DNA of 22,594 nt from an uncultured Eubacteriales bacterium (GTDB lineage Bacteria; Bacillota; Clostridia; Oscillospirales; Acutalibacteraceae), in NCBI GenBank assembly GCA_934454125.1, contig CAKSFA010000012.1:1-22594 (forward strand), given 5' to 3'. Position 1 is the stretch's first letter. Each line of letters begins with the position of its first letter. Below the pieces are notes generated by a model. It worked only from the letters and a program-made list of their open reading frames with translations, was not told where the DNA came from and searched no databases. Both the position numbers and the translations under genes were made by a program. Shown piece by piece: positions 5,723 through 11,999 of the stretch.

Positions 5723-7180
5723 TTGCACAAGGCAGACCAGAATCGTGCACCCATTTTTGAGGCGTTGGAGCGCTTGCAAGAAATGCGCATTGTGCCGTTT
5801 GACGTTCCGGGGCACAAGCGTGGTCGGGGCAACCCGGAACTGACGCGTTTTTTGGGTGAGCAGTGCCTGCGGGTGGATGTGAATTCGATGAAGCCGCTGG
5901 ACAATTTGTGCCACCCTGTTTCGGTGATTCGGGAGGCGGAAGAGCTGGCAGCCGATGCCTTTGGTGCGCGGTATGCTTTTTTTATGGTCAATGGTACGAC
6001 CTCGGCGGTGCAGAGCATGATTATGAGCGTGTGCAAGCGCGGGGATAAAATCATCATGCCGCGCAATGTGCACCGCAGCGCCATCAATGCGCTGATTATC
6101 AGTGGGGCGGTGCCGGTGTATGTAAACCCGGGTATCAACAAGCAGTTGGGTATACCGCTGGGCATGGCTGTGGAGGACGTGAAACGGGCGATGGAGCAGC
6201 ACCCGGAGGCAAAAGCGGTGCTGGTGAATAACCCGACGTATTATGGCATTTGCTCGGATCTAAAGGAAATTACCAAGCTGGCGCATGAGCGTGGGATGCA
6301 GGTGCTGGCGGATGAGGCGCATGGAACGCATTTTTATTTTGGGGATTATCTGCCGGTTTCTGCAATGGCGGCGGGGGCGGATATGGCGGCAGTGAGCATG
6401 CACAAGACCGGTGGTTCGCTGACGCAAAGCTCGTTTTTGCTGACGAATAGCCCGCAGTTGCAAGAGGGCTATGTGCGGCAGATCATCAATTTGACGCAGA
6501 CGACCAGCGGGTCGTATTTGCTGCTTTCTTCGTTGGATCTTTCGCGCAGGGAGTTGGCGCGGAACGGCAGGGAGATTTTTTCTGGTGTGCGCAGAATGGC
6601 GCAGTATGCAAGAGAGGAGATCAACAAGCTGGGCGGGTTTTATGCCTTTGCCAATGAGTTGATCGACGGTAAGGCTGTGTTCGATTTTGACACGACAAAG
6701 CTCTCGGTGCATACCAGGGACATTGGTTTGGCGGGCATTGAGGTGTATGATCTGCTGCGGGATGATTATGGCATTCAGATTGAATTTGGCGACATTGGAA
6801 ATGTTTTGGCAATTATTTCGGTGGGAGATAATTTGTTTGCAATGGAGCGGTTGATCTCGGCAATGGCGGAGATCAAGCGGATTTATCAGAAGGACAAGGC
6901 GGGCATGTATGACCATGAGTATATCAACCCGGAGGTGGTGATGACGCCGCAGGAGGCGTTTTATGCACCAAAGCATGCTGTGCCGATTGGCGGCAGCGCC
7001 GGACAGATTTGCAGCGAATTTGTGATGTGTTATCCGCCGGGCATACCGATTTTGGCTCCGGGTGAGCGCATTACCAAAGAGATTTTGGATTATATTGCGT
7101 ATGCCAAGGAGAAGGGCTGCTTTTTAACGGGCACACAGGATATTGCGATTGAAACGATCAATGTGGTAGGTGAAGGATAA
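5723..7180 (+). CDS. speA: PLP-dependent Orn/Lys/Arg decarboxylase, probably arginine decarboxylase
   Basis: This 485-residue protein belongs to the fold-type I basic amino acid decarboxylases, close in length to Bacillus SpeA. Visible signatures are VPGHKRGRG near the N-terminus, FFMVNGTTSAVQSMI (cofactor phosphate site), VLVNNPTYYGICSDL, LADEAHGTHFYF (Asp197 on the pyridine nitrogen, His200) and SMHKTGGSLTQSS with the PLP lysine Lys228. The C-terminal YPPGIPILAPGE motif is intact. The family acts on arginine, lysine or ornithine. The agmatinase and spermidine synthase directly downstream make arginine the likely substrate, giving agmatine and CO2. The start is TTG 5723 after AAGGGGGCG. It lies between speD and speE with almost no gaps. 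Confidence 0.93.
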   Translation: MHKADQNRAPIFEALERLQEMRIVPFDVPGHKRGRGNPELTRFLGEQCLRVDVNSMKPLDNLCHPVSVIREAEELAADAFGARYAFFMVNGTTSAVQSMIMSVCKRGDKIIMPRNVHRSAINALIISGAVPVYVNPGINKQLGIPLGMAVEDVKRAMEQHPEAKAVLVNNPTYYGICSDLKEITKLAHERGMQVLADEAHGTHFYFGDYLPVSAMAAGADMAAVSMHKTGGSLTQSSFLLTNSPQLQEGYVRQIINLTQTTSGSYLLLSSLDLSRRELARNGREIFSGVRRMAQYAREEINKLGGFYAFANELIDGKAVFDFDTTKLSVHTRDIGLAGIEVYDLLRDDYGIQIEFGDIGNVLAIISVGDNLFAMERLISAMAEIKRIYQKDKAGMYDHEYINPEVVMTPQEAFYAPKHAVPIGGSAGQICSEFVMCYPPGIPILAPGERITKEILDYIAYAKEKGCFLTGTQDIAIETINVVGEG

Positions 7181-8047
7181 GTGGAAGCAAAGGGTTTGGA
7201 TTTGTGGTATACCGAGCAGCACTCGAAGGAAGCAAAGCTTTCGATTAAAGTATTGCGGCAGCTGTATTCGGTGCAAAGCCCGTTTCAGAAAATTGATATT
7301 TTGGAGTCGGAGGAATTTGGCCGTTTTTTTACACTGGACGGCTGCATGATGGTGACCGAAAAGGACGAGTTTATTTATCATGAGATGATTGTGCATGTGG
7401 CGATGGCGACGAATCTGAACATTAAGCGGGTGCTGGTGATTGGTGCGGGAGATGGCGGCACTGTGCGCGAATTGACGCGGTATGCCGGCATTGAGCACAT
7501 TGACATGGTGGAAATTGATAAACTGGTGGTGGACGTGTGCCGCGAGTATTTGCCGCAGACGGCCAGTAAGCTGAGCGACACGCGCGTGCACCTGCATTTT
7601 GAGGATGGGTTGCGCTATGTGCGGTTTAAGGAAAATGAATATGATTTGATCATTGTGGATTCGACGGACCCGTTTGGGCCGGGTGAGGGACTGTTTACCA
7701 GAGAATTTTATGGCAACTGCTATAAGGCGCTGACGGAGAACGGCATTTTGATCAATCAGCATGAGAATGCGTATTATGACACGTATACACAGGCGATGCG
7801 CCGGGCGCATGAGCAGATCGTGCATTTGTTTCCGATTTGCAGGGTGTATCAGGCGCATATTCCGACGTACCCTTCGGGGCATTGGTTGTTTGGATTTGCC
7901 TCAAAGCAGTTTGACCCGATTGCAGATTTGGACGCACAGGCATGGCAGGCGCTGGGGATTCGGACGCGGTATTATAATACAGAATTACACAAAGGGTGTT
8001 TTGCGTTGCCGACTTATATCAACGAATTGCTGGAGGGTAAAGCATGA
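7181..8047 (+). CDS. speE: Spermidine synthase (polyamine aminopropyltransferase)
   Basis: SpeE moves the aminopropyl group of decarboxylated SAM onto putrescine to make spermidine and methylthioadenosine. The 288-residue protein starts with the family's N-terminal strands (LWYTEQHSKEAKLSIKV) and GRFFTLDGCMMVTEKDEFIYHEM. It has the nucleotide-binding loop VLVIGAGDGGTVRE with Asp91, acidic Glu111 (VEIDKLV), EDGLRYV with Asp142, and the active-site IIVDSTDPFGPGEGLF (Asp160, Asp163). The conserved PTYPSGHWLFGFAS follows. The start is GTG 7181, immediately after the speA stop, with GGTGAAGGA as ribosome site, so translation is probably coupled. The end overlaps the speB start by four bases (ATGA). 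It acts in the cytoplasm and depends on the SpeD product made by the same operon. Confidence 0.97.
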   Translation: MEAKGLDLWYTEQHSKEAKLSIKVLRQLYSVQSPFQKIDILESEEFGRFFTLDGCMMVTEKDEFIYHEMIVHVAMATNLNIKRVLVIGAGDGGTVRELTRYAGIEHIDMVEIDKLVVDVCREYLPQTASKLSDTRVHLHFEDGLRYVRFKENEYDLIIVDSTDPFGPGEGLFTREFYGNCYKALTENGILINQHENAYYDTYTQAMRRAHEQIVHLFPICRVYQAHIPTYPSGHWLFGFASKQFDPIADLDAQAWQALGIRTRYYNTELHKGCFALPTYINELLEGKA

Positions 8048-8895
8048 AGCCGAATATTGAGACGTTTATTGGATGCGACAAGCCGTATGAGCAGGCAGAT
8101 ATTGTGTTGTTTGGTGCGCCGTTTGACAGCACGACTTCGTTTCGGCCGGGAACGCGCTTTGCAGCGAAGACGATGCGCGGGGAATCGTTTGGCATTGAGA
8201 CATATAGCCCATATCAGGAACGGGATTTGGAGGACATTGCAGTTTGTGACTGCGGTGACCTGGAGCTGCCGTTTGGTACACCGGAACGTGCGCTGGAGCA
8301 GATTCGGGCGCATACCGCGCAGATTTTGCGGGACGGAAAGGTGCCGGGCATGATTGGCGGGGAACATTTGGTGACGCTGGGGGCAATGCGTGCGGTTGCA
8401 GAGCGGTACCCGGATGTGCATGTGGTGCATTTTGATGCCCATGCGGATTTGCGCGAGGATTATTTGGGTGAGCGGTTTTCGCATGCGACGGTGCTGCGCC
8501 GTGTGTGGGAACTGGTGGGTGACGGGCGTATTTTTCAGTTTGGCATACGCTCGGGTGAGCGTGCGGAGTTTGCATGGGCAAAGGAGCATGTGTTTACCAA
8601 CCGGTTTGATTTTAACGGCTTGCAGGATGTGGTGCAGCGTTTGACGGGCAAGCCGGTTTATTTTACGTTGGATTTGGATGTGCTGGATCCGTCGGTTTTT
8701 CCCGGAACGGGAACGCCGGAGGCGGGGGGCGTGAGCTTTGTGCAGTTGCTGCAGGCGATTTGTACGGTGGCGCCGCTGCATATTGTGGGATTTGATGTGA
8801 ATGAGCTGTGCCCGATTTATGACCAGAGTGGGGTTTCGACGGCAGTGGCGTGCAAGGTTTTGCGGGAGCTGCTGCTGGCGGTTGGCGGCAAATAA
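8044..8895 (+). CDS. speB: Agmatinase
   Basis: SpeB hydrolyses agmatine to putrescine and urea with a two-manganese centre, completing the arginine decarboxylase route. The 283-residue protein has all ureohydrolase ligands: His108 in MIGGEHLVTLG, Asp131, His133 and Asp135 in VHFDAHADLREDY, and Asp210 and Asp212 in FTLDLDVLDPSVFPGTGTPEAGG. The early GAPFDSTTSFRPGTRFA and late GFDVNELCPIYD motifs are also present. Its ATG overlaps the speE stop in an ATGA arrangement, showing tight translational coupling. Length is standard. It is the last gene of the operon; no strong terminator follows within 80 bases, so some readthrough toward the transporter gene is possible until the hairpin at 9086. Confidence 0.96.
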   Translation: MKPNIETFIGCDKPYEQADIVLFGAPFDSTTSFRPGTRFAAKTMRGESFGIETYSPYQERDLEDIAVCDCGDLELPFGTPERALEQIRAHTAQILRDGKVPGMIGGEHLVTLGAMRAVAERYPDVHVVHFDAHADLREDYLGERFSHATVLRRVWELVGDGRIFQFGIRSGERAEFAWAKEHVFTNRFDFNGLQDVVQRLTGKPVYFTLDLDVLDPSVFPGTGTPEAGGVSFVQLLQAICTVAPLHIVGFDVNELCPIYDQSGVSTAVACKVLRELLLAVGGK

Positions 8896-8974
8896 ACGGA
8901 ATGTTTTTGCAGGATTGACGGAAATCTGGAGGAGAATTGGTTGAAATTGTGTATAAAATTTTGCGGAAATTCTA

Positions 8975-9003
8975 TTGCATTTGAACAGTTTTCGTGATAA
9001 AAT
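8975..9003 (+). promoter_or_regulatory. Candidate promoter for the transporter-dut transcript
   Basis: TTGCAT (8975-8980) and TAAAAT (8998-9003) are 17 bases apart, and the -10 is also preceded by TGA. Transcription would start near 9010 and give a leader of about 160 bases that contains the terminator at 9086-9115. Confidence 0.5.
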
Positions 9004-9085
9004 TTTGTCGTACAATTCGACGATAGCAGCGCTGTCTTTTTTGAGCGTGTCGGGATTACACAACTGGAAAGGACGGAGCCGTGCG

Positions 9086-9115
9086 GTGGCTTTTATCAAT
9101 AAAAGCCACTTTTTT
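9086..9115 (+). terminator. Intrinsic terminator ahead of the transporter gene
   Basis: GTGGCTTTTA (9086-9095) pairs perfectly with TAAAAGCCAC (9100-9109) around a 4-base loop and is followed by six T. It lies 190 bases after speB and 57 before the transporter start. It could end the spermidine operon, or act as an attenuator if the promoter at 8975-9003 is real. Confidence 0.82.
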
Positions 9116-9171
9116 ATTGTGCGGCGTGCTGCGGTGTGCACTTATTTTTTTCAGAGATTCGGAGGAACTGT

Positions 9172-9873
9172 ATGAGCTTAGGGAAAAAAATTGCAAATGA
9201 GTTTTTAAGAGGAATTGCGGCAGGGTTTATCATCAGCTTTGGAGCAACGGTGTTTTTAATGATGGACAATAAGATCGTTGCTTCGTTTTTGTTCTGCTTT
9301 GGGTTGTTTATTGTGAGTGAATTTGATTTGAACCTTTATACCGGCCGCGTTGGATATTTGGCGACACAGCGCACGGGCGCGTATCTGCGCTTTGTGCTGC
9401 TGGGGTTGGCAGGCAATTTTGTTGGTATGTTGATCTCGGTTTCTATTTTGCAGCAGACGCGCCAGGCCTCGAAACTGATTGAGGCGGCGACGGCAGCGGC
9501 GGCCTCCCGTGAGGGAGACAATTTGCTCAGCTTGTTTTGCCTTGGCGTTTACTGCGGTATTTTGATGTATCTGGCTGTGGCGTGTTTTAAACGTGGTAAA
9601 GCGCGTGGCGGGATCAATCTGATGGGATATTTGGGCATTTTTTTCTGTGTGCCGCTGTTTATTTTGAGCGGATTTGAGCATAGCATTGCAAATTTGTATT
9701 GGTTTATGATGTCTGGCAAACAGTGGACCGGTTGGGGCATGTGCATCATGGTGATTGTGATGTTGGGCAATGCAACTGGCAGCCTGATGACTAGATTGGT
9801 GGATTATTATGTGCTGGAACGGCCGGCAGAGAAAGCCAAAGCGTTGGCCGAGCAGCAGAACAAAGATGCGTAA
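9172..9873 (+). CDS. Formate/nitrite transporter (FNT) family membrane protein
   Basis: This 233-residue protein has about six hydrophobic membrane segments and the FNT family landmarks. These are an N-terminal amphipathic stretch leading into FLRGIAAGFIISFGATVF, the loop FDLNLYTGRVGYL, the GLAGNFVGMLI segment and the key GFEHSIANLYWF, whose histidine lies in the conduction path of FocA/NirC-type channels. The family moves formate, nitrite or hydrosulfide across the inner membrane as a pentamer; the substrate cannot be told here. GGAGGA lies 6 bases before ATG 9172, so this start is preferred over an in-frame GTG at 9136. It is followed after 13 bases by dut, probably on one transcript. It is slightly shorter than many members but appears complete. 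Confidence 0.88.
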   Translation: MSLGKKIANEFLRGIAAGFIISFGATVFLMMDNKIVASFLFCFGLFIVSEFDLNLYTGRVGYLATQRTGAYLRFVLLGLAGNFVGMLISVSILQQTRQASKLIEAATAAAASREGDNLLSLFCLGVYCGILMYLAVACFKRGKARGGINLMGYLGIFFCVPLFILSGFEHSIANLYWFMMSGKQWTGWGMCIMVIVMLGNATGSLMTRLVDYYVLERPAEKAKALAEQQNKDA

Positions 9874-9886
9874 GGAGGAGAGCGCG

Positions 9887-10321
9887 GTGGAGATTCGGGT
9901 GAAAGCCCTGCGAGAGGGTGCGGTTTTGCCGCACAGAGCGACGCGGGATGCAGCGGGAGCCGATTTGTGTGCGTGCCTGGATGAGCCGGTGGCGATTGCG
10001 CCGGGTGAGATTGTGATGATTGGAACCGGGATCGCGGTTGAGGTACCGAGCGGATATGCGGCGTTTGTGTATGGCAGAAGTGGTTTGGGAGTGAAGCACG
10101 GAGTTGCGCCGGCAAACTGCGTGGGCGTGATTGATGCCGATTACCGCGGAGAGCTGAAGGTTGGCTTGCGCAACGGTGGGCAGGCAGCGTTTACCGTTAA
10201 TCCTGGAGACCGCATTGCGCAAATGGTGATTGCGCCGGTGGTGATGAGCACGTTTGTGCAGGTGGAGGAGCTTTCTGACACGGAACGCGGCACGGGCGGT
10301 TTTGGCAGCACGGGCATCTAA
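9887..10321 (+). CDS. dut: dUTP diphosphatase (deoxyuridine 5'-triphosphate nucleotidohydrolase)
   Basis: The enzyme splits dUTP into dUMP and diphosphate, keeping uracil out of DNA and feeding thymidylate synthesis. All five trimeric-dUTPase motifs are present in 144 residues: I DAAGADLCA, II SGYAAFVYGRSGLG, III NCVGVIDADYRGE with catalytic Asp84, IV NPGDRIAQMVI and V RGTGGFGSTG. The start GTG 9887 has AAGGAGGAG 6 bases upstream and gives MEIRVKALREGAVLPHRAT, the normal family N-terminus; an in-frame ATG at 9866 would overlap the transporter stop. It is transcribed with the transporter and closed by the terminator at 10336-10366. It fits thematically with the repair genes further upstream. 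Confidence 0.97.
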   Translation: MEIRVKALREGAVLPHRATRDAAGADLCACLDEPVAIAPGEIVMIGTGIAVEVPSGYAAFVYGRSGLGVKHGVAPANCVGVIDADYRGELKVGLRNGGQAAFTVNPGDRIAQMVIAPVVMSTFVQVEELSDTERGTGGFGSTGI

Positions 10322-10335
10322 AAGATTGAAGTGGG

Positions 10336-10366
10336 AGCACGCGGCTTTGATGCCGGTGCTTTTTTT
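10336..10366 (+). terminator. Intrinsic terminator after dut
   Basis: AGCACGCGGC (10336-10345) pairs with GCCGGTGCT (10352-10360), with one bulged base. Seven T from 10360 follow. It lies 14 bases after the dut stop. Confidence 0.85.
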
Positions 10367-10387
10367 CTGTTCTTTTGGCAGAATCTG

Positions 10388-10396
10388 TGTTATACT
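10388..10396 (+). promoter_or_regulatory. Extended -10 promoter for the HD-domain gene
   Basis: TGT directly followed by TATACT forms a TGn-type extended -10 element 22 bases ahead of the GTG start at 10419. The region where a -35 would lie is poor, which an extended -10 can tolerate. Confidence 0.5.
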
Positions 10397-10418
10397 GAAC
10401 AAAAAGGGGGCTTTGCAA

Positions 10419-11003
10419 GTGACGGATCAGGAACAGTTTGAAGAGATCTACCAGACGCATATTACGCGTGCCGGCGGTGCCGAATTGCTGGAGTGGCTGC
10501 GTAAAACAGATTTTTTTGCTGCGCCGGCCAGTACACGGTTTCACTGCGCGTGCCGGGGCGGATTGGTCAAGCATAGCGTGAGCGTGTACCGCACGCTGCG
10601 GGGGCGCCATTTTGATGAGGGAGACAATGAGGAGAGCTTTGCGATTTGTGGACTACTACATGATATTTGCAAAACACAATATTATAAAGAATCGACCCGC
10701 AATGTGAAAAATGACGAAACCGGCCAATGGGAAAAACAGCCCTATTTTTCAGTGGAGGACAGCTTTCCTTATGGGCATGGGGAGAAAAGTGTGTTTATGA
10801 TTGAGCGCTTTTTGCGGCTGAAAACCTCTGAGGCGGTGGCAATACGCTGGCATATGGGCGGTTTTGATGATGCCGCGCGTGCCGGGAATTTTGCCATCGG
10901 CGTGGCGTATAATAAATACCCGCTGGCGGTGAAGCTGCATCTGGCTGACTTGGAATCGACCTATTTGCGTGAGCATGGGACTTCTGAAATTTCTCAGAAA
11001 TAA
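10419..11003 (+). CDS. HD-domain protein, putative phosphohydrolase
   Basis: This 194-residue protein has the metal-binding pattern of the HD superfamily: GGLVKHSVSVYRT (His52), CGLLHDICKTQYY (His81-Asp82), FPYGHGEKSVFMIERF (His120), AIRWHMGGFD (His145) and KLHLADLEST (Asp177). Such proteins hydrolyse phosphate esters or nucleotides, or act on nucleic acid ends; nothing here shows the substrate. The preferred start GTG 10419 follows GGGGGC and lies after the dut terminator. Longer frames reaching back to 10254 overlap dut and are not likely. It has its own extended -10 element and no partner gene on the same transcript, unless the tRNA downstream is read through. Confidence 0.85.
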   Translation: MTDQEQFEEIYQTHITRAGGAELLEWLRKTDFFAAPASTRFHCACRGGLVKHSVSVYRTLRGRHFDEGDNEESFAICGLLHDICKTQYYKESTRNVKNDETGQWEKQPYFSVEDSFPYGHGEKSVFMIERFLRLKTSEAVAIRWHMGGFDDAARAGNFAIGVAYNKYPLAVKLHLADLESTYLREHGTSEISQK

Positions 11004-11006
11004 TGC

Positions 11007-11035
11007 TTGACAGTCATTGGTCGGTGTGTTAAAAT
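11007..11035 (+). promoter_or_regulatory. tRNA-Leu promoter
   Basis: A perfect TTGACA (11007-11012), 17-base spacer and TAAAAT (11030-11035) lie 11 bases before the tRNA 5' end. This is the expected spacing and strength for a tRNA gene. Confidence 0.85.
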
Positions 11036-11046
11036 ATCGTAGATAC

Positions 11047-11133
11047 GCGAGGGTGGCGGAATTGGCAGACGCGCTAGATTCAGGTTCTAGTGTTAGCAAT
11101 AACATGAGGGTTCAAGTCCCTTCTCTCGCACCA
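11047..11133 (+). tRNA. tRNA-Leu (anticodon CAG)
   Basis: A full cloverleaf can be drawn: acceptor GCGAGGG pairs with the CTCTCGC 3' strand (one G-U), and the D arm contains GGCGGAATTGGCAGACGC. Anticodon stem CTAGA/TCTAG encloses loop TTCAGGT with anticodon CAG. A long class II variable arm follows, then T arm GAGGGTTCAAGTCCCTT. The discriminator A and CCA are encoded (11130-11133). The long variable arm plus A discriminator and CAG anticodon identify leucine. Confidence 0.96.
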
Positions 11134-11431
11134 CCAAACTGAGTTTGGATGCACATCGCGTTCAAACTTTTTGTTTTTACGGCGGGTGGAAAGTCGCGCT
11201 CAAACGGGTGTCTGTTTTGTAGCTTCTTTTCACCAAACTGGGTTTGGATGCACATCGCGTTCAAACTTTTTTGTTTTTACAGCAGATGGAAAGTCGCGCT
11301 CAAACGGGTGTCTGTTTTGTAGCTTCTTTTCACCAAACTGAGTTTGGATGCACATCGCGTTCAAACTTTTTGTTTTTACAGCGGGTGGGAAGTCGCGCCC
11401 AAAAGGGTATCTGTTTTGTAGCTTCTTTTCA
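11134..11431 (+). repeat. Three-copy 99-100 bp tandem repeat directly after tRNA-Leu
   Basis: Copies begin at about 11134, 11233 and 11333 and run to 11431. Each starts with the near-palindrome CCAAACTGAGTTTGG (or GGGTTTGG) and continues ATGCACATCGCGTTCAAAC, a T-rich block and GTGGAAAGTCGCGCTCAAAC. It ends CTGTTTTGTAGCTTCTTTTCA. The copies differ at only a few positions. The first begins right at the tRNA CCA end. A frame crosses copies 2 and 3 (11244-11525), but it is not a believable gene. Confidence 0.92.
11142..11178 (+). terminator. tRNA-Leu terminator, copy 1 (repeated in copies 2 and 3)
   Basis: AGTTTGGATGC (11142-11152) pairs with GCGTTCAAACT (11158-11168), 11 bp with two G-U pairs and a 5-base loop, then a T-rich run TTTTGTTTTT. 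It starts 9 bases after the tRNA end. Equivalent hairpins occur once in each following tandem copy, starting about 99 and 199 bases later. Confidence 0.65.
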
Positions 11432-11452
11432 GGTAAGGGTAACAAAACAGAT
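11409..11452 (+). repeat. 11-bp inverted repeat at the end of the tandem array
   Basis: ATCTGTTTTGT (11409-11419), which lies in the last tandem copy, is perfectly complementary to ACAAAACAGAT (11442-11452) just outside it. The loop is 22 bases. Its role is unknown. Confidence 0.6.
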
Positions 11453-11539
11453 GTCCACGAGAAACCTCAGTGCTGATGTGGGTTTGCGGTTTTTTGAAGT
11501 GAAAAACAAGAAAGGGCTGCCGTAGTTGTCGAGGCTGCA

Positions 11540-11586
11540 AAAGAGAATCAATGCATGAGAAATCAGGCAGGAGGTTCTCTTTTTTT
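11540..11586 (+). terminator. Intrinsic terminator in the gene-free region
   Basis: AAAGAGAATC (11540-11549) pairs with GGTTCTCTTT (from 11573), one G-U pair, and runs into seven T (to 11586). The loop is about 23 bases and may fold further. Confidence 0.6.
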
Positions 11587-11696
11587 ATTCAATCTATCGG
11601 GTGACCGGGAGAGTTGAACACCTCTCGCGCACGCTGAGAAAACAATTCATACAAAGTGAGGTGTGCCCGCAAATATTTTTCCGGTATTGGATGGGG

Positions 11697-11733
11697 AAAA
11701 AGCGCACTGAACAATGGGTCGGCGCGCTTTTTT
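11697..11733 (+). terminator. Second intrinsic terminator in the gene-free region
   Basis: AAAAAGCGC (11697-11705) pairs with GCGCTTTTT (11724-11732), giving an A/T-flanked stem with a T-run. The symmetric A and T runs mean it could act on both strands. Confidence 0.6.
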
Positions 11734-11784
11734 ATGTTTGCCGTCTCGCTGGTTGATTGGGTACCCCAACGTTGAAAGTGTCGC

Positions 11785-11813
11785 TTGCGTAAAAAGGGAT
11801 ATGCTGTTATAAT
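11785..11813 (+). promoter_or_regulatory. Promoter of the giant M26-type protease
   Basis: TTGCGT (11785-11790), 17 bases, then a perfect TATAAT (11808-11813), preceded by TG one base upstream (extended -10). The transcript would have a 5' untranslated region of about 180 bases, containing a small GGGAG/CTCCC hairpin (about 11907-11924). Confidence 0.75.
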
Positions 11814-11999
11814 TAAGAAAAAAATGTTCTTTTTTCTTTAGCCTGATTATGGCAAGAAAAGGATAGATTGCACAAAACAGATCAGGATGGGATTGTTCTT
11901 CGGAAGGGAGAAGGACTGCTCCCTATGTGGAGGATTCTTTCTTGATGGGATTTTCTGTGATTTTGGGGAACTTGGAAAGGTAGAGGGTGGATAAAAAAG

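Larger units (their letters stand above)
11432..11784. other. Gene-free region between tandem repeat and giant-protease promoter
   Basis: No believable coding frame is seen. The stretch contains two terminator hairpins (11540-11586 and 11697-11733) and a 7-bp inverted repeat ACACCTC/GAGGTGT at about 11620-11665. Terminators without genes suggest small untranslated transcripts, but no known RNA family could be recognised. Confidence 0.5.

Noticed and set aside
9004..9115. ZTP or tetrahydrofolate riboswitch ahead of the transporter
   Set aside because: The conserved core blocks of these classes, as I remember them, are not present, so only an unassigned candidate leader is reported.
8014..9141. 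Long antisense frame opposite speB
   Set aside because: It is a shadow of G-rich codon bias in the sense gene; the sense frame has all catalytic residues of agmatinase.
11244..11525. 93-codon frame across the tandem repeats
   Set aside because: It is generated by the 99-100 bp repeat, changes frame where copies differ by one base, and has no ribosome site or recognisable protein features.
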